From positions 23,852 to 87,851 of the forward strand of contig NZ_JAGSOV010000045.1 in NCBI RefSeq assembly GCF_023898865.1: DNA of 64,000 nt, written 5' to 3'. This document shows, one piece after another, positions 41,381 to 49,859 of the stretch. This DNA is from Pseudonocardia humida. Its GTDB lineage: Bacteria; Actinomycetota; Actinomycetes; Mycobacteriales; Pseudonocardiaceae. The notes below the pieces were generated by a model. That model did not search any database. It was not told where the DNA came from and saw only the letters and a program-made list of their open reading frames with translations. Positions within the stretch are counted from its first letter, which is position 1. Each line of letters begins with the position of its first letter. A program made the translations under genes and the position numbers.

Positions 41381-42112
41381 GTGACCACGCCAGACACCTC
41401 GAAGTGGACGCTGTCGGCGGACAGCCGTCGACCGCGCCCCGAAGTCATCGAGGACCGCATCCGCCAACTCATCGACAGCGGCGAGCTCCCCGCGGGCGAA
41501 CTCCTGCCCAACGAGCACGAGCTGGCCCGCCGCTTCGGCGTGGGCCGCACCTCCGTCCGCGCCGCCCTGCAGCGCCTCCAGCTCGGCGGCCTGGTCGACG
41601 TCGAACGCGGCCGCGGCTGGCTCGTCGTCGCCCGCTCACCCACCGAGGCCGAGGACAGCCCCACCGACGAGGAGCGCGACCGCCGCTTCGAGCTGGCCCA
41701 GCTCGCCGAGGTGCGCCTGGCCCTGGAGACCACCGCCACCGGCCTGGCCGCCCACAACGCCACCCGCGAGGAGCTCGGCCGCATCATCGACGCCGACGAG
41801 GCCCACCGCCGCGCCCGCGACGCCGACGAGATGCTCGAGACCGACGAGCGCTTCCACGCCCTCATCGTCGACGCCGCCCACAACCGGATCCTGCGCGACA
41901 TGTACGCGATGCTCATCCCCGAGCTGCGCGAGTTCCGCCGCGGCTGCTTCGCCGACGGCACCGCAGGCAAGCAGTCCAGCGACGGCCACGGCCTCGTGGT
42001 CCAGTTCCTCAAGAACCGCGACGAGGCCGGCGCCCGCACGGCGATGGCCTCCCACGTGCTGACCTTCGCCTCCCGGCTGGGCGGGGTGGTGCGCGTAGGA
42101 CTCGCCTACTGA
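41381..42112 (+). CDS. GntR-family regulator, FadR/FCD type
   Basis: The 243-residue protein has an N-terminal GntR winged helix (VIEDRIRQLIDSGELPAGE, then LARRFGVGRTSVRAALQRL) and an all-helical FCD ligand domain (about 100-235) with the metal-binding pattern in DERFHALIVDAAHN and the C-terminal TAMASHVL. Members sense organic acids or sugar acids. GTG 41381 follows GGAG. It stands alone; the next genes are of different composition, so its target is not evident. Confidence 0.88.
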   Translation: MTTPDTSKWTLSADSRRPRPEVIEDRIRQLIDSGELPAGELLPNEHELARRFGVGRTSVRAALQRLQLGGLVDVERGRGWLVVARSPTEAEDSPTDEERDRRFELAQLAEVRLALETTATGLAAHNATREELGRIIDADEAHRRARDADEMLETDERFHALIVDAAHNRILRDMYAMLIPELREFRRGCFADGTAGKQSSDGHGLVVQFLKNRDEAGARTAMASHVLTFASRLGGVVRVGLAY

Positions 42113-42211
42113 GGCCGACGTCGCTGCAATACGGGTAGCCGATCCAGCACACGACTTCCGTTGAGCGCCTGAGCGGGTGATGATTTCCCTCTGACATGCG
42201 AGGGGGATGGG

Positions 42212-43423
42212 TTGCCGGCTGCGAGCGAACATGACGATCATCAGAGACGTCGCAGTCTGGGCGGCGTCGCGACCACCTCAGCCGCAGTTGGTATCATCCT
42301 CCTTGCGGTGTACGTGCTCATCCCTGCGGGAAACGGTGAGGTCGCTAAGATCTTAGCCGACCTGTCGCGCCTCCTCGGAATGATCGCGCTGATTATTGCG
42401 ATACTGATCCTCGTTTACCAGCGCTACTTGAAGCAGCTGTGGACGGCGGAACTAGCTAAGCTTTCCGGTCCGGCAATTCTTGCCACGCTTCTTCCTGCGC
42501 AGGCACTCAGCCCTCTACTGTCAAACCTCTACGGCAATTCTGGAGCCATTCAAGACGTGGTTCATGCGGTATTAGGCGGAGAAGGCCAGAAGCCAGGAGG
42601 GCAGGATCTCTGCATTAGTACGAATACTACAATAGAGTACGTGCTCAGCTCCGAAGTACCCGGCACGTACCGCCTGTCGGCCACAATTGAATATAACTTT
42701 CATAGTAGCGTCGCAGATGACCGAATGACCTTATTCATGACGTGCGACCCGCGACTGCGTGACATTATTGCAACAGGCTGCGGTAAACCTCTCTACGACT
42801 GGTGGTACATCCCCGATCGCGAGATGTTCGACGAGTCTACGAAAGGGATGCTTCAGGGCGTCGAGATCGCTGCCAGATACCGCGATTCCAATGGAAGAAA
42901 GTTCAGCACGGAGCTGACGCCAGTCGAGCCGCGATATGTTCCGTTTGACGAATGGCCGGAGCATCTGGCATTCTTCCGCTCCGACGTCGGATCAATTCCG
43001 CAACAAGACCCGCGACTCTACATGGGAACGTTGAGAATTTACGAGTACGATCTAACTCTGACAAATTTCGGGGACCTCACCTCGGAAGCCGCGATCATGC
43101 ATTCCGTTGATGGACTCATCACCCGTAGCTCCAGCTTGAACAGCACGGAAGACGGATATTGTTACTGGCAGCCACCCTATCCGTGTTTCGTCGATAAGAT
43201 CTCGCTAGACGTCTCAGGCCTTCAACCGGAATTCGGTGGCCCCTACGAGTTCCACGTTGCCCCGTTCACCTTCCGAGCATGGTCGGTGCCGAATCACTGG
43301 ACCAATGCAGCGGAACTGCAAACTGACCTACAGGTTCGCTCGTGGATGCTGCCAGGCCATGGCTTCGCACTCCTGTGGCGACAACGCCCCGAAAACTACC
43401 AAAGCGGCAGCACAGCGAGATAA
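42212..43423 (+). CDS. Two-TM protein of a lower-GC island
   Basis: The 403-residue protein has two membrane helices near the N terminus (about 19-38 and 52-70) and a roughly 300-residue C-terminal part with many short beta-like segments (IEYVLSSEVPGTYRLSATIE, GTLRIYEYDLTLTNFG, FVDKISLDVSGLQ). I do not recognise a family; the layout recalls two-TM sensor or effector proteins. TTG 42212 after GAGGGGG is the only start before the first helix. Base use differs sharply from the surroundings, and three TTA codons (residues 48, 121, 174) occur, rare in such genomes. This suggests recent transfer and possibly late expression. The next gene is 76 nt downstream. Confidence 0.65.
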   Translation: MPAASEHDDHQRRRSLGGVATTSAAVGIILLAVYVLIPAGNGEVAKILADLSRLLGMIALIIAILILVYQRYLKQLWTAELAKLSGPAILATLLPAQALSPLLSNLYGNSGAIQDVVHAVLGGEGQKPGGQDLCISTNTTIEYVLSSEVPGTYRLSATIEYNFHSSVADDRMTLFMTCDPRLRDIIATGCGKPLYDWWYIPDREMFDESTKGMLQGVEIAARYRDSNGRKFSTELTPVEPRYVPFDEWPEHLAFFRSDVGSIPQQDPRLYMGTLRIYEYDLTLTNFGDLTSEAAIMHSVDGLITRSSSLNSTEDGYCYWQPPYPCFVDKISLDVSGLQPEFGGPYEFHVAPFTFRAWSVPNHWTNAAELQTDLQVRSWMLPGHGFALLWRQRPENYQSGSTAR

Positions 43424-43499
43424 TGAATACTCGACCATTTAGGAAGCTGAGCTCGAGCTCCTCGCCTCAAACCAGCCGACTGTCCGGACATCTTCTTCA

Positions 43500-44738
43500 A
43501 TGATTCCAGAGACTCACCGGAGCTTGCGCCCACAAGCCGATCTAATTGCTGCACGACGCGCTCTTTATGTGATGGCTGTCGACTTCCTACTCAATGCACC
43601 CGCCATCACCGCCGAGGTCGCGGACAGCCCACTGCTTCGCCACGCAGTGCAGGAATCACTGGCGAACCTGCGATTGATCTCCCGCACCGACCTTGACTCC
43701 GCAGCTCACTTGGCGCGCACTGCCACATTGCTGACTAGCGGCTCAGCCATCCTTCCTGTCCTCACTGACGCCGAGACTGACACTATCCTCGCAAGTGTCC
43801 GATGGATTCTAGCCGCAGACGAGCCCGCCGAGGTGCACTTCGCAACGATCGAGTCGGGGCAAACTTTCGAGGCACAACTGCTAGCCGTGAAAGCCGGCAT
43901 GGACCTGGTCGCTAACTATTCAACACTGCTTGACGACCTTCTGGGGCACGCAACGTTCCTCGCCCTACTCGATGCGAGATGGCCGAGCCGAATACGAAGT
44001 GCTTCTCTTCGCCAGTTCCCGGGCCTAATCGTCATGGGCGCGCCGCAGTCACCTGTCGAAGCTGCGGAACACCTCGTACACGAAGGCGCACATCAGAAGT
44101 TCTTCGATCTCGCCCTTGTACTCGACATCATCGGTCCGAACGCCCACAGTTTCCCCAAGTACCACCCACCATGGCGATCACCGACGACCCGCTGGCCGCT
44201 TGAACAGTGCTTCGCAGCATTCCACGCGTACAGCTGCCTCGCTCAACTCTCAGACGAAATCCAGAACGCTCTCACAGTGCAGGAGACGTATCCCTCGCTA
44301 CTGCCATTCGCGAGGCAACGAGCACGCGACATCGGAGGATGGCTGATTGGTCATGTTGAATTTCTAGGGATTGATGGGGTTTCACTTACTCACCAACTCC
44401 TTGGACAGCTTCCACCTTCTCCTCGATCGCCTCGCCGTGACAAGTACCGATACACTGATACGGTGGTCGCGGTACCCCATCTACACTTCTCGGCGGCGGG
44501 GCCGGAGAATATCCTCGTCGGAAGGCGAGTACCTCCGTACGAATTCTACTTCCTGGGAAGTGACAGCGCCCGTGTCCTGCAACTGCTCGAAAGGCCTGGG
44601 CACATCGAGTCACTGGTCGACGCTCTGGCCGTCGAACGGCGATTGGACCGGCTGTCCGCGGCCGATCTCGCGAGCTCCACGCTGTCCGAACTTACAGCCT
44701 TGCAACTCGTCGTTCCCGCACGCCAGGAGACTCCCTAG
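43500..44738 (+). CDS. HExxH-type putative peptide-modification enzyme with C-terminal RRE-like domain
   Basis: The 412-residue protein has the motif HLVHEGAHQKFFD (His194, Glu195, His198) followed by PKYHPPWRSPTTRWPLEQCF and AAFHAYSCLAQL, the order seen in the HExxH family of putative RiPP-modifying proteins; some members are now known as iron/2-oxoglutarate-dependent peptide beta-hydroxylases. The C-terminal 70 residues (PYEFYFLGSDSARVLQLLER... through ALQLVVPA) look like a PqqD-type precursor-recognition winged helix. No radical-SAM partner is nearby. GC content is lower than average, as in the preceding gene. A small ORF follows at 44835 and could be its substrate. The family call is fairly firm, the reaction is inferred. 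Confidence 0.75.
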   Translation: MIPETHRSLRPQADLIAARRALYVMAVDFLLNAPAITAEVADSPLLRHAVQESLANLRLISRTDLDSAAHLARTATLLTSGSAILPVLTDAETDTILASVRWILAADEPAEVHFATIESGQTFEAQLLAVKAGMDLVANYSTLLDDLLGHATFLALLDARWPSRIRSASLRQFPGLIVMGAPQSPVEAAEHLVHEGAHQKFFDLALVLDIIGPNAHSFPKYHPPWRSPTTRWPLEQCFAAFHAYSCLAQLSDEIQNALTVQETYPSLLPFARQRARDIGGWLIGHVEFLGIDGVSLTHQLLGQLPPSPRSPRRDKYRYTDTVVAVPHLHFSAAGPENILVGRRVPPYEFYFLGSDSARVLQLLERPGHIESLVDALAVERRLDRLSAADLASSTLSELTALQLVVPARQETP

Positions 44739-44834
44739 CAGCACGAACATGTCGCCCCTCGATCCGGGGTACGATACGTCGTCGGTTCGGCCACGCACGT
44801 GGTGGCGGTCTGCTCCGATCCCAGGACGACAGCA

Positions 44835-45041
44835 GTGAAAAGGTGCGCCGTGGCCATCGAGCAGGTACCTGTCGCCACCGCCCGTGCCCCTCGCGGCAGG
44901 AGGGTGACGTGGTTCGACCGCTCGGCCGGTGGCGGCAGCACTGTGCACCGCGTTGGCCCCGAGGCCTCGGGCGAGGTCGACTGCACAATATCGACGTCGG
45001 AGTCCGACGATCAGGTCCCGTCCGACGACCACAGTAGCTGA
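44835..45041 (+). CDS. Small ORF, candidate precursor peptide
   Basis: The 68-residue product begins at GTG 44835, 8 nt after AGGA, and ends at 45041. It has no domain I recognise. The N-terminal two thirds are basic (ATARAPRGRRVTWFDRS) and the tail is acidic and Ser/Thr/Asp-rich (TISTSESDDQVPSDDHSS), with Cys in the second codon region and near the tail. Position after an HExxH modifying enzyme, size and a tail rich in hydroxylatable residues fit a precursor peptide. Codon composition returns to high GC here, so chance openness is possible. Confidence 0.4.
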   Translation: MKRCAVAIEQVPVATARAPRGRRVTWFDRSAGGGSTVHRVGPEASGEVDCTISTSESDDQVPSDDHSS

Positions 45042-45147
45042 CCCTCAACTGTTATCGGGCCGCGGCAGTCCGAGCGAGGCACGCCTTGGCGGCGGGACCG
45101 CTGATCGATCAACGGCCGTTGGCGCGCCTCGAGCCGGTCGCCGCCCG

Positions 45148-46122
45148 TCACAGCCCGGCGAGAACCTTCTCGATCTCGGTGAGCACCGCGTCGGCCTGCT
45201 TGTAGTGCGCGACGTAGTAGTTCGGCAGTGGGTGGACCTGGCCCGTGCGGGCGGCGCGCAGCGCCTGGAAGGTCGGTTGGTCGAGGACGCGTCGGGTGTC
45301 GGCGTTGACCCGCCCGGCGGTGTCGGCCAGGTGCAGCACGACGTCGCAGTCGTCGAGCCGGCCCAGCTCCTCGAACGACAGCGGCTCCGACGCACCCGGC
45401 TTGCCTTCGGCGAACGCGCCCAGCCGGGCGCCGACGGCGCCGAGGACCACGCCGCTCCAGGAGTTCGGCAGGTCGACCATGGCGTTGCCCTGGGCACCGC
45501 CGCGCACCAGTGCCCAGCGGGTGCGGCCGAGCACGTCGGCGTAGCGGGTGCCGATGTCGGCGGCGCGCTGCTCGTAGGCCGCCTTCAGCTGCTCGGCCTG
45601 GGCGCGGCGGTTGACCACGTCGGCGGCGCGCACCGCGCGTTCCCGCCAGGTGCCGGGTTCCTGGGCGGCGGGGAAGAGCAGTGTCGGGGCCACGGCGCTG
45701 AGCCGGGAGTTCAGGTCCTCTGGGAGGTTCGGCACGAGCGTGCCCAGGATGAGGTCGGGCTGCTGGGCGACCATCAGCTCGTAGTTGACGTCCTGCGGCG
45801 TGCCGATCTTGGGGATGGCGTCGTAGGCGGCCTGGTACTCGGGCAGGACGCCGCCGACGGTGGCCTCCACCGTGGCGACGACGGTGAAGCCGACGTCGAG
45901 CAGCGCGTAGGCGGTGTAGAAGTCGGTGCTGACCACGCGCTGCGGGTCGGCCGGGACCTGCACCGGACCGAACGCCCCCTCGAAGGGGCGGGGCGCGGCG
46001 ACCGGGGCGGGTGCCGGCGCCGGTGCGCAGCCGGCCAGGCCGGCCAGCGCGGCCGCCCCGATGAGGAAGCCGCGCCGGTCGATCGCGCAGGTCGGGCTCT
46101 CGGGCGTCAGCAGCAGCGTCAT
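45148..46122 (-). CDS. Iron-siderophore-type substrate-binding lipoprotein
   Basis: The 324-residue protein is a class III (FepB/FhuD-like) binding protein. The N terminus has a twin-arginine pattern DRRGFLIGAAALAGLAGC ending in a lipobox, so it is probably a Tat-exported lipoprotein. PQRVVSTDFYTAYALLDVGF and LMVAQQPDLILGT are the family's first domain; DCDVVLHLADT and the C-terminal helix follow. ATG 46122 follows GGAGGGG. An iron-box-like palindrome is 41 bp upstream, so iron-dependent repression by a DtxR/IdeR-type protein is likely. No permease or ATPase gene is adjacent. Confidence 0.88.
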   Translation of the reverse strand: MTLLLTPESPTCAIDRRGFLIGAAALAGLAGCAPAPAPAPVAAPRPFEGAFGPVQVPADPQRVVSTDFYTAYALLDVGFTVVATVEATVGGVLPEYQAAYDAIPKIGTPQDVNYELMVAQQPDLILGTLVPNLPEDLNSRLSAVAPTLLFPAAQEPGTWRERAVRAADVVNRRAQAEQLKAAYEQRAADIGTRYADVLGRTRWALVRGGAQGNAMVDLPNSWSGVVLGAVGARLGAFAEGKPGASEPLSFEELGRLDDCDVVLHLADTAGRVNADTRRVLDQPTFQALRAARTGQVHPLPNYYVAHYKQADAVLTEIEKVLAGL

Positions 46123-46162
46123 TCTTCCCCTCCGACGGTGGTTGCGGCCACCAACGGAGTGA

Positions 46163-46180
46163 AGCAAGGCTTACCTTGCT
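46163..46180. promoter_or_regulatory. Iron-box-like palindrome
   Basis: AGCAAGG-CTTA-CCTTGCT has perfect 7-bp arms and resembles DtxR/IdeR operators (core AGG...CCT with spacing of the 19-bp consensus). It lies 41-58 bp upstream of the siderophore-binding lipoprotein gene. Confidence 0.65.
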
Positions 46181-46225
46181 CAGCAAGCCGGGGCGTGCCC
46201 GCCCCGGTCGACGGAGCAGCGGGCG

Positions 46226-46789
46226 TCACCCGGCCCGCACCCACTCCTCGCAGCCCGACGTCTCGAAGTACCCGTCCTCCGCCTTGACCGTCACCGTCGC
46301 GGGGCCCTGCACGAAGCCGTTGCTGATGATGTCGCCCAGCGAGCCGTCGTTCTCCTTCAACCGGGCGTAGTAGCACCCGTACCCGTCGGTGCCGGTCGTC
46401 TTGTACTTCCCCGCAGCGATGTCCACCCCCACCTCCCACACCCCGGCCCCGAAGGTGGTCAGCGGACCGGTCGGCTCGACGGCGGTCACCGGGGCCTCGG
46501 GCGCGGGTACGGCGACGACGACGGTCTCGGGCGGTGGGGCGGGAGCGGTCACCGTCACCGGCGGCGCGGCCACGACGACGGTCTCGGCCAGGGCGGTCGC
46601 TCCGACGGCCCCGCCGACCAGCAGGCCCGCGGCCAGTCCGCCGACCAGCCACGGCCACCGCCGGGGCGGGTCGGGGGGCTCGGGCGGGGGCGGGTCGGGC
46701 GGGGCCCGGCGCTGGGCCGGGATCGGCGGGACCACCGGCCAGGTGGGTGGCGGGACCGGCTGCTGCGGCTTCTCGAACGGTGTGCCCAT
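46226..46789 (-). CDS. Pro-rich single-TM protein with extracytoplasmic domain
   Basis: The 187-residue protein has a Pro-rich cytoplasmic N terminus (about 1-47), one membrane helix (WPWLVGGLAAGLLVGGAVGA), a Val/Pro/Ala linker and a small exported domain: FGAGVWEVGVDIAAGKYKTT, CYYARLKENDGSL and a final FETSGCEEWV. Two Cys in that domain could pair. The domain type, with W-x-VG-x-DI-x-x-GxY, is frequent in actinobacterial surface proteins of unknown role. ATG 46789 follows GGGGGAG. It is divergent from the SWIM operon. Confidence 0.72.
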   Translation of the reverse strand: MGTPFEKPQQPVPPPTWPVVPPIPAQRRAPPDPPPPEPPDPPRRWPWLVGGLAAGLLVGGAVGATALAETVVVAAPPVTVTAPAPPPETVVVAVPAPEAPVTAVEPTGPLTTFGAGVWEVGVDIAAGKYKTTGTDGYGCYYARLKENDGSLGDIISNGFVQGPATVTVKAEDGYFETSGCEEWVRAG

Positions 46790-46933
46790 GTGCTCCCCCG
46801 ACGAGCCGGACGGGTCCTCCACCTGATCGTCGGGCGCGGTCGATGTGCCGTTCCGCGGAGCGCGCCCGATCCACCACTTCAGGTGATCCGCCCCGGGAGC
46901 CGGTGCGCGCGCCGGAGTGTCACCCCGGTTGCC

Positions 46934-46939
46934 TACGGT
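46934..46939 (+). promoter_or_regulatory. Putative -10 of the SWIM-MoxR operon
   Basis: TACGGT lies 7 nt before the GTG at 46947, the arrangement of a leaderless actinobacterial transcript. No ribosome site is visible before that GTG. Confidence 0.4.
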
Positions 46940-46946
46940 CTGGGGT

Positions 46947-49859
46947 GTGCCCGTCGAACGATGGACCGCGAGCCAGGTGCTCGCGCTCGCCCCCGACGCC
47001 GGCTCGGCGCGCGGTGCGCGGGCGGTGGCCGGGGCGGGCTCGTGGGACGGTGGCGGGGTCAGCGGGGAGCTGCTGTGGGGGTCGTGCCGGGGCAGCGGCA
47101 CGCGGCCCTACCAGGCCTGCGTCGACCTGTCCGGGCCCGCGTACCGGTGCTCGTGCCCGAGCCGCAAGTTCCCCTGCAAGCACGCGCTCGGGTTGATGCT
47201 GCGCTGGGCCACCGGGGAGGTCGAGGAGGCGCAGGCGCCCGCGTGGGTGCGCGAGTGGCAGCAGGCGCGGGAGGCCAGGGCGAGCAGGGCCGCCGCCCGT
47301 CCGGCCGACGAGGCGGCGCCGAGCGGCCCCGTCGATGTGGCGGCCGCGGAGCGGCGGGCCGCGCAGCGGGCCGAGCGGGTGGCCGGCGGGGTGGCGGAGC
47401 TCGACCGGTGGCTGCTCGACCAGCTGACGCACGGCCTCGCCGCGGTCGAGCCCGCCGGCGACGGCCCGTTCGAGGCGATGGCCGCCCGGCTGGTCGACGC
47501 GCAGGCCCCGGGCCTGGCCGAGGCGGTGCGGAGAGCAGGGCGCGCGGTCGGGGTGGGGCCGCGGTGGGCCGAGCGGCTGCTGGCGCGGTTGGCCGCGCTG
47601 CGCCTGCTCGTCACCGGCCACGCCCGGCTCGCCGAGCTGCCCGACGGGCTCGCCGCCACGGTGCGGTCGCGGATCGGCTTCCCGGTGAGCACCGAGCAGG
47701 TGCTGGCCGGGCCGCCGGTGCGCGACCGGTGGCAGGTCGTCGGGCAGTCGCACAGCGCCGACGAGCGCCTGCTCACCCGGCGCACGTGGCTGCTCGGCGC
47801 CGCCGGTGGCCGCCCGGCGCTGGTGCTGGCCTTCGCCCCGCTCGGCCGGTCGCTGCCACCCGAGGCCCCGCCGGGCACGGCCTTCGAGGCCGACCTCTGC
47901 TTCTACCCCGGCGCCGCGCCCGTCCGAGCGGTGGTCGCCGCCCGCCACGGGGAGCCGGCGCCGATCGACGCGCCGGCCGGCGCGAGGAGCGTGCGCGAGG
48001 CGCTGGCCGGGGTCGCCGCGCTGCGCGCCGCCGACCCGTGGCTCGGCGACGTCCCGGTGCTCCTGCGCGACGTGCGCCCGGCGGGCACCGACCGGCTCGT
48101 CGACGCCGACCGCGACGCGCTCGACCTGCGTCCCGGGCCCGAGCCGCCGTGGTGGCTGCTGGCCGTCTCCGGCGGTGCCCCGCTCACGGTGGCCGGTGAG
48201 CTGGGGGCGTCCGGGCTGCGGGTGCTGTCGGCGTGGCCGTCCGGGCCCGGGGAGCGGTTCGCCGCCGCACCCCCGGGCGCCGACGACCCCGCGGCCGACG
48301 GCGAGGCCCGCGCCCACCCGCAGCTGCCCGCCGACCTGGTGTCCGCGGCCCTGGTGGGCACCGGGCGCCGCCCGTGGGGCGGCGGGCCGGTGGCCGTCGG
48401 CGGGCGCGAGCTCACCGTCGCCGGCGGCGCGACGGGAGCGGCCGCGCTGCTCGACGCGGCCGCCGTCGCGGTGGCCTACCGCCAGTCGGGTCCGGTGCCC
48501 GTGGCCGGGGCCGTGGCCGACGAACCGGCGGGTCCGGAGACGCGCCCGGTCGTCCCGCCCGCCGCCGCGGCCCGGCTCGACCGGCTCCTGCGGGGCACCG
48601 GGGTGCCCGGTGGCCCGGGCACCGCCACCGACCTGCTCGACGGCTGGCTGCGCGCGGCGGCCGAGCGCGGCTTCCGGGTCCCGGCCGACGCGCTGCCCGC
48701 CCTGCTCGACCGGGGCCACCGGCACACCGCGCTGCGCCCGGCCGTGGCGCTGCTCGCCGGGCGCCGCGGCGCGTGGCTGGCCGAGCGCCGCCCCGAGTGG
48801 GCCTACCTGCGGGTCGAGTCGGCCGACGCCGCGCAGCCGCGTCCCGACGACTGGGAGACCGGCACCCCCGGCGAGCGCGTCGCCTTCCTCACCGCCCTGC
48901 GCCGCCGCGACCCCGCGGCCGGTCTCGACCTGCTCACCGCCACCTTCGACGCCGAGGCCCCGGACGACCGCGCCCGGCTGCTGCGCGCGCTGGCCGAGGG
49001 GCTGGGCCCGGCCGACGAGCCGCTGCTGGAGCGGGCCCTGCGCGACCGCCGGGCGGAGGTCCGCGCGGGCGCCGCCGAGCTACTGGCCGCACTGCCCGGG
49101 TCGCGGCTCACCGCGCGGATGGCCGCCCGCGCCACCGCCGCCGTGCGCGTCGAGCACCGGGCGCTCGGCCGCGACCGCTGGGTCGTCGACCCGCCCGCCG
49201 AGTTCGATCCCGGCCTGCGCCGCGACGGTGTCACCCCGCCGGCGCGCGGCACCGACGCCCGCGCCGAACTGCTGGTCGAGGTCGTCGCGCGCACCCCGCT
49301 CAGCACCTGGACCGCGCTCGCCGACCGCTCCCCCGCCCAGGTGCTGGCCATGCCGGTCACCGAGGCGTGGGCGCCGGCGCTCCGGCGTGGTCTCACCCGG
49401 GCCGCCGTCGCCGCGGGCGACGCCGAGTGGGCCCAGGCCCTGGCCGGCACCGCCGAGCGCGGCCGCCCGGTCGGCCCGGACGACGACCTCGTCACCCTCG
49501 CGGCGCGCGGCCTGCTGCCCGCCGAGTGGGTCGCCACCCACCTGGTGCCCGCGCTGGCCCGCGACCCCGGCGTCGCCCGCCGGGTGCTCGCGGGCGTGCC
49601 GACCCCGTGGCCCGAGCCCGTCGCCCGGGCCGTGTACGCCGCCGTCGAGGCGGTGGCCCGCGCCGGCACCTTCAGCTGGCAGCTGCGTGAGCTGTGCGCG
49701 CTGGCCGCCACCGGCATGCCGGTGGCCTGGGCGCCGCCGCTGGCCCGGCTGGCCGAGGGGCTCACCGCCCGCGCCCCGGACAAGCGGGCCGGTGCGCTGG
49801 TCACCACGCTGGCCGCCGCCCTGACCTTCCGCCACGACATGACCGAGGAGCTCCGTTGA
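46947..49859 (+). CDS. SWIM zinc-finger protein, large
   Basis: The 970-residue protein has an N-terminal SWIM zinc finger, CSCPSRKFPCKH (Cys68, Cys70, Cys77, His79), a domain that binds nucleic acid or proteins. The rest is Ala/Arg/Leu-rich and helical; the second half contains HEAT-like stretches (ALRDRRAEVRAGAAELLAAL). I know no enzyme activity for it. GTG 46947 is preferred because it follows a -10 directly. Its stop overlaps the TTG of the MoxR gene. Conserved gene sets of this order (SWIM, MoxR AAA+, DUF5682, VWA) occur in actinobacteria, suggesting a multi-protein machine. Confidence 0.82.
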   Translation: MPVERWTASQVLALAPDAGSARGARAVAGAGSWDGGGVSGELLWGSCRGSGTRPYQACVDLSGPAYRCSCPSRKFPCKHALGLMLRWATGEVEEAQAPAWVREWQQAREARASRAAARPADEAAPSGPVDVAAAERRAAQRAERVAGGVAELDRWLLDQLTHGLAAVEPAGDGPFEAMAARLVDAQAPGLAEAVRRAGRAVGVGPRWAERLLARLAALRLLVTGHARLAELPDGLAATVRSRIGFPVSTEQVLAGPPVRDRWQVVGQSHSADERLLTRRTWLLGAAGGRPALVLAFAPLGRSLPPEAPPGTAFEADLCFYPGAAPVRAVVAARHGEPAPIDAPAGARSVREALAGVAALRAADPWLGDVPVLLRDVRPAGTDRLVDADRDALDLRPGPEPPWWLLAVSGGAPLTVAGELGASGLRVLSAWPSGPGERFAAAPPGADDPAADGEARAHPQLPADLVSAALVGTGRRPWGGGPVAVGGRELTVAGGATGAAALLDAAAVAVAYRQSGPVPVAGAVADEPAGPETRPVVPPAAAARLDRLLRGTGVPGGPGTATDLLDGWLRAAAERGFRVPADALPALLDRGHRHTALRPAVALLAGRRGAWLAERRPEWAYLRVESADAAQPRPDDWETGTPGERVAFLTALRRRDPAAGLDLLTATFDAEAPDDRARLLRALAEGLGPADEPLLERALRDRRAEVRAGAAELLAALPGSRLTARMAARATAAVRVEHRALGRDRWVVDPPAEFDPGLRRDGVTPPARGTDARAELLVEVVARTPLSTWTALADRSPAQVLAMPVTEAWAPALRRGLTRAAVAAGDAEWAQALAGTAERGRPVGPDDDLVTLAARGLLPAEWVATHLVPALARDPGVARRVLAGVPTPWPEPVARAVYAAVEAVARAGTFSWQLRELCALAATGMPVAWAPPLARLAEGLTARAPDKRAGALVTTLAAALTFRHDMTEELR

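Noticed and set aside
44610..45032. A 140-codon minus-strand frame over the small ORF at 44835
   Set aside because: No good ribosome site, no motif and overlap with the end of the HExxH gene; the plus-strand small ORF is better placed, though also uncertain.
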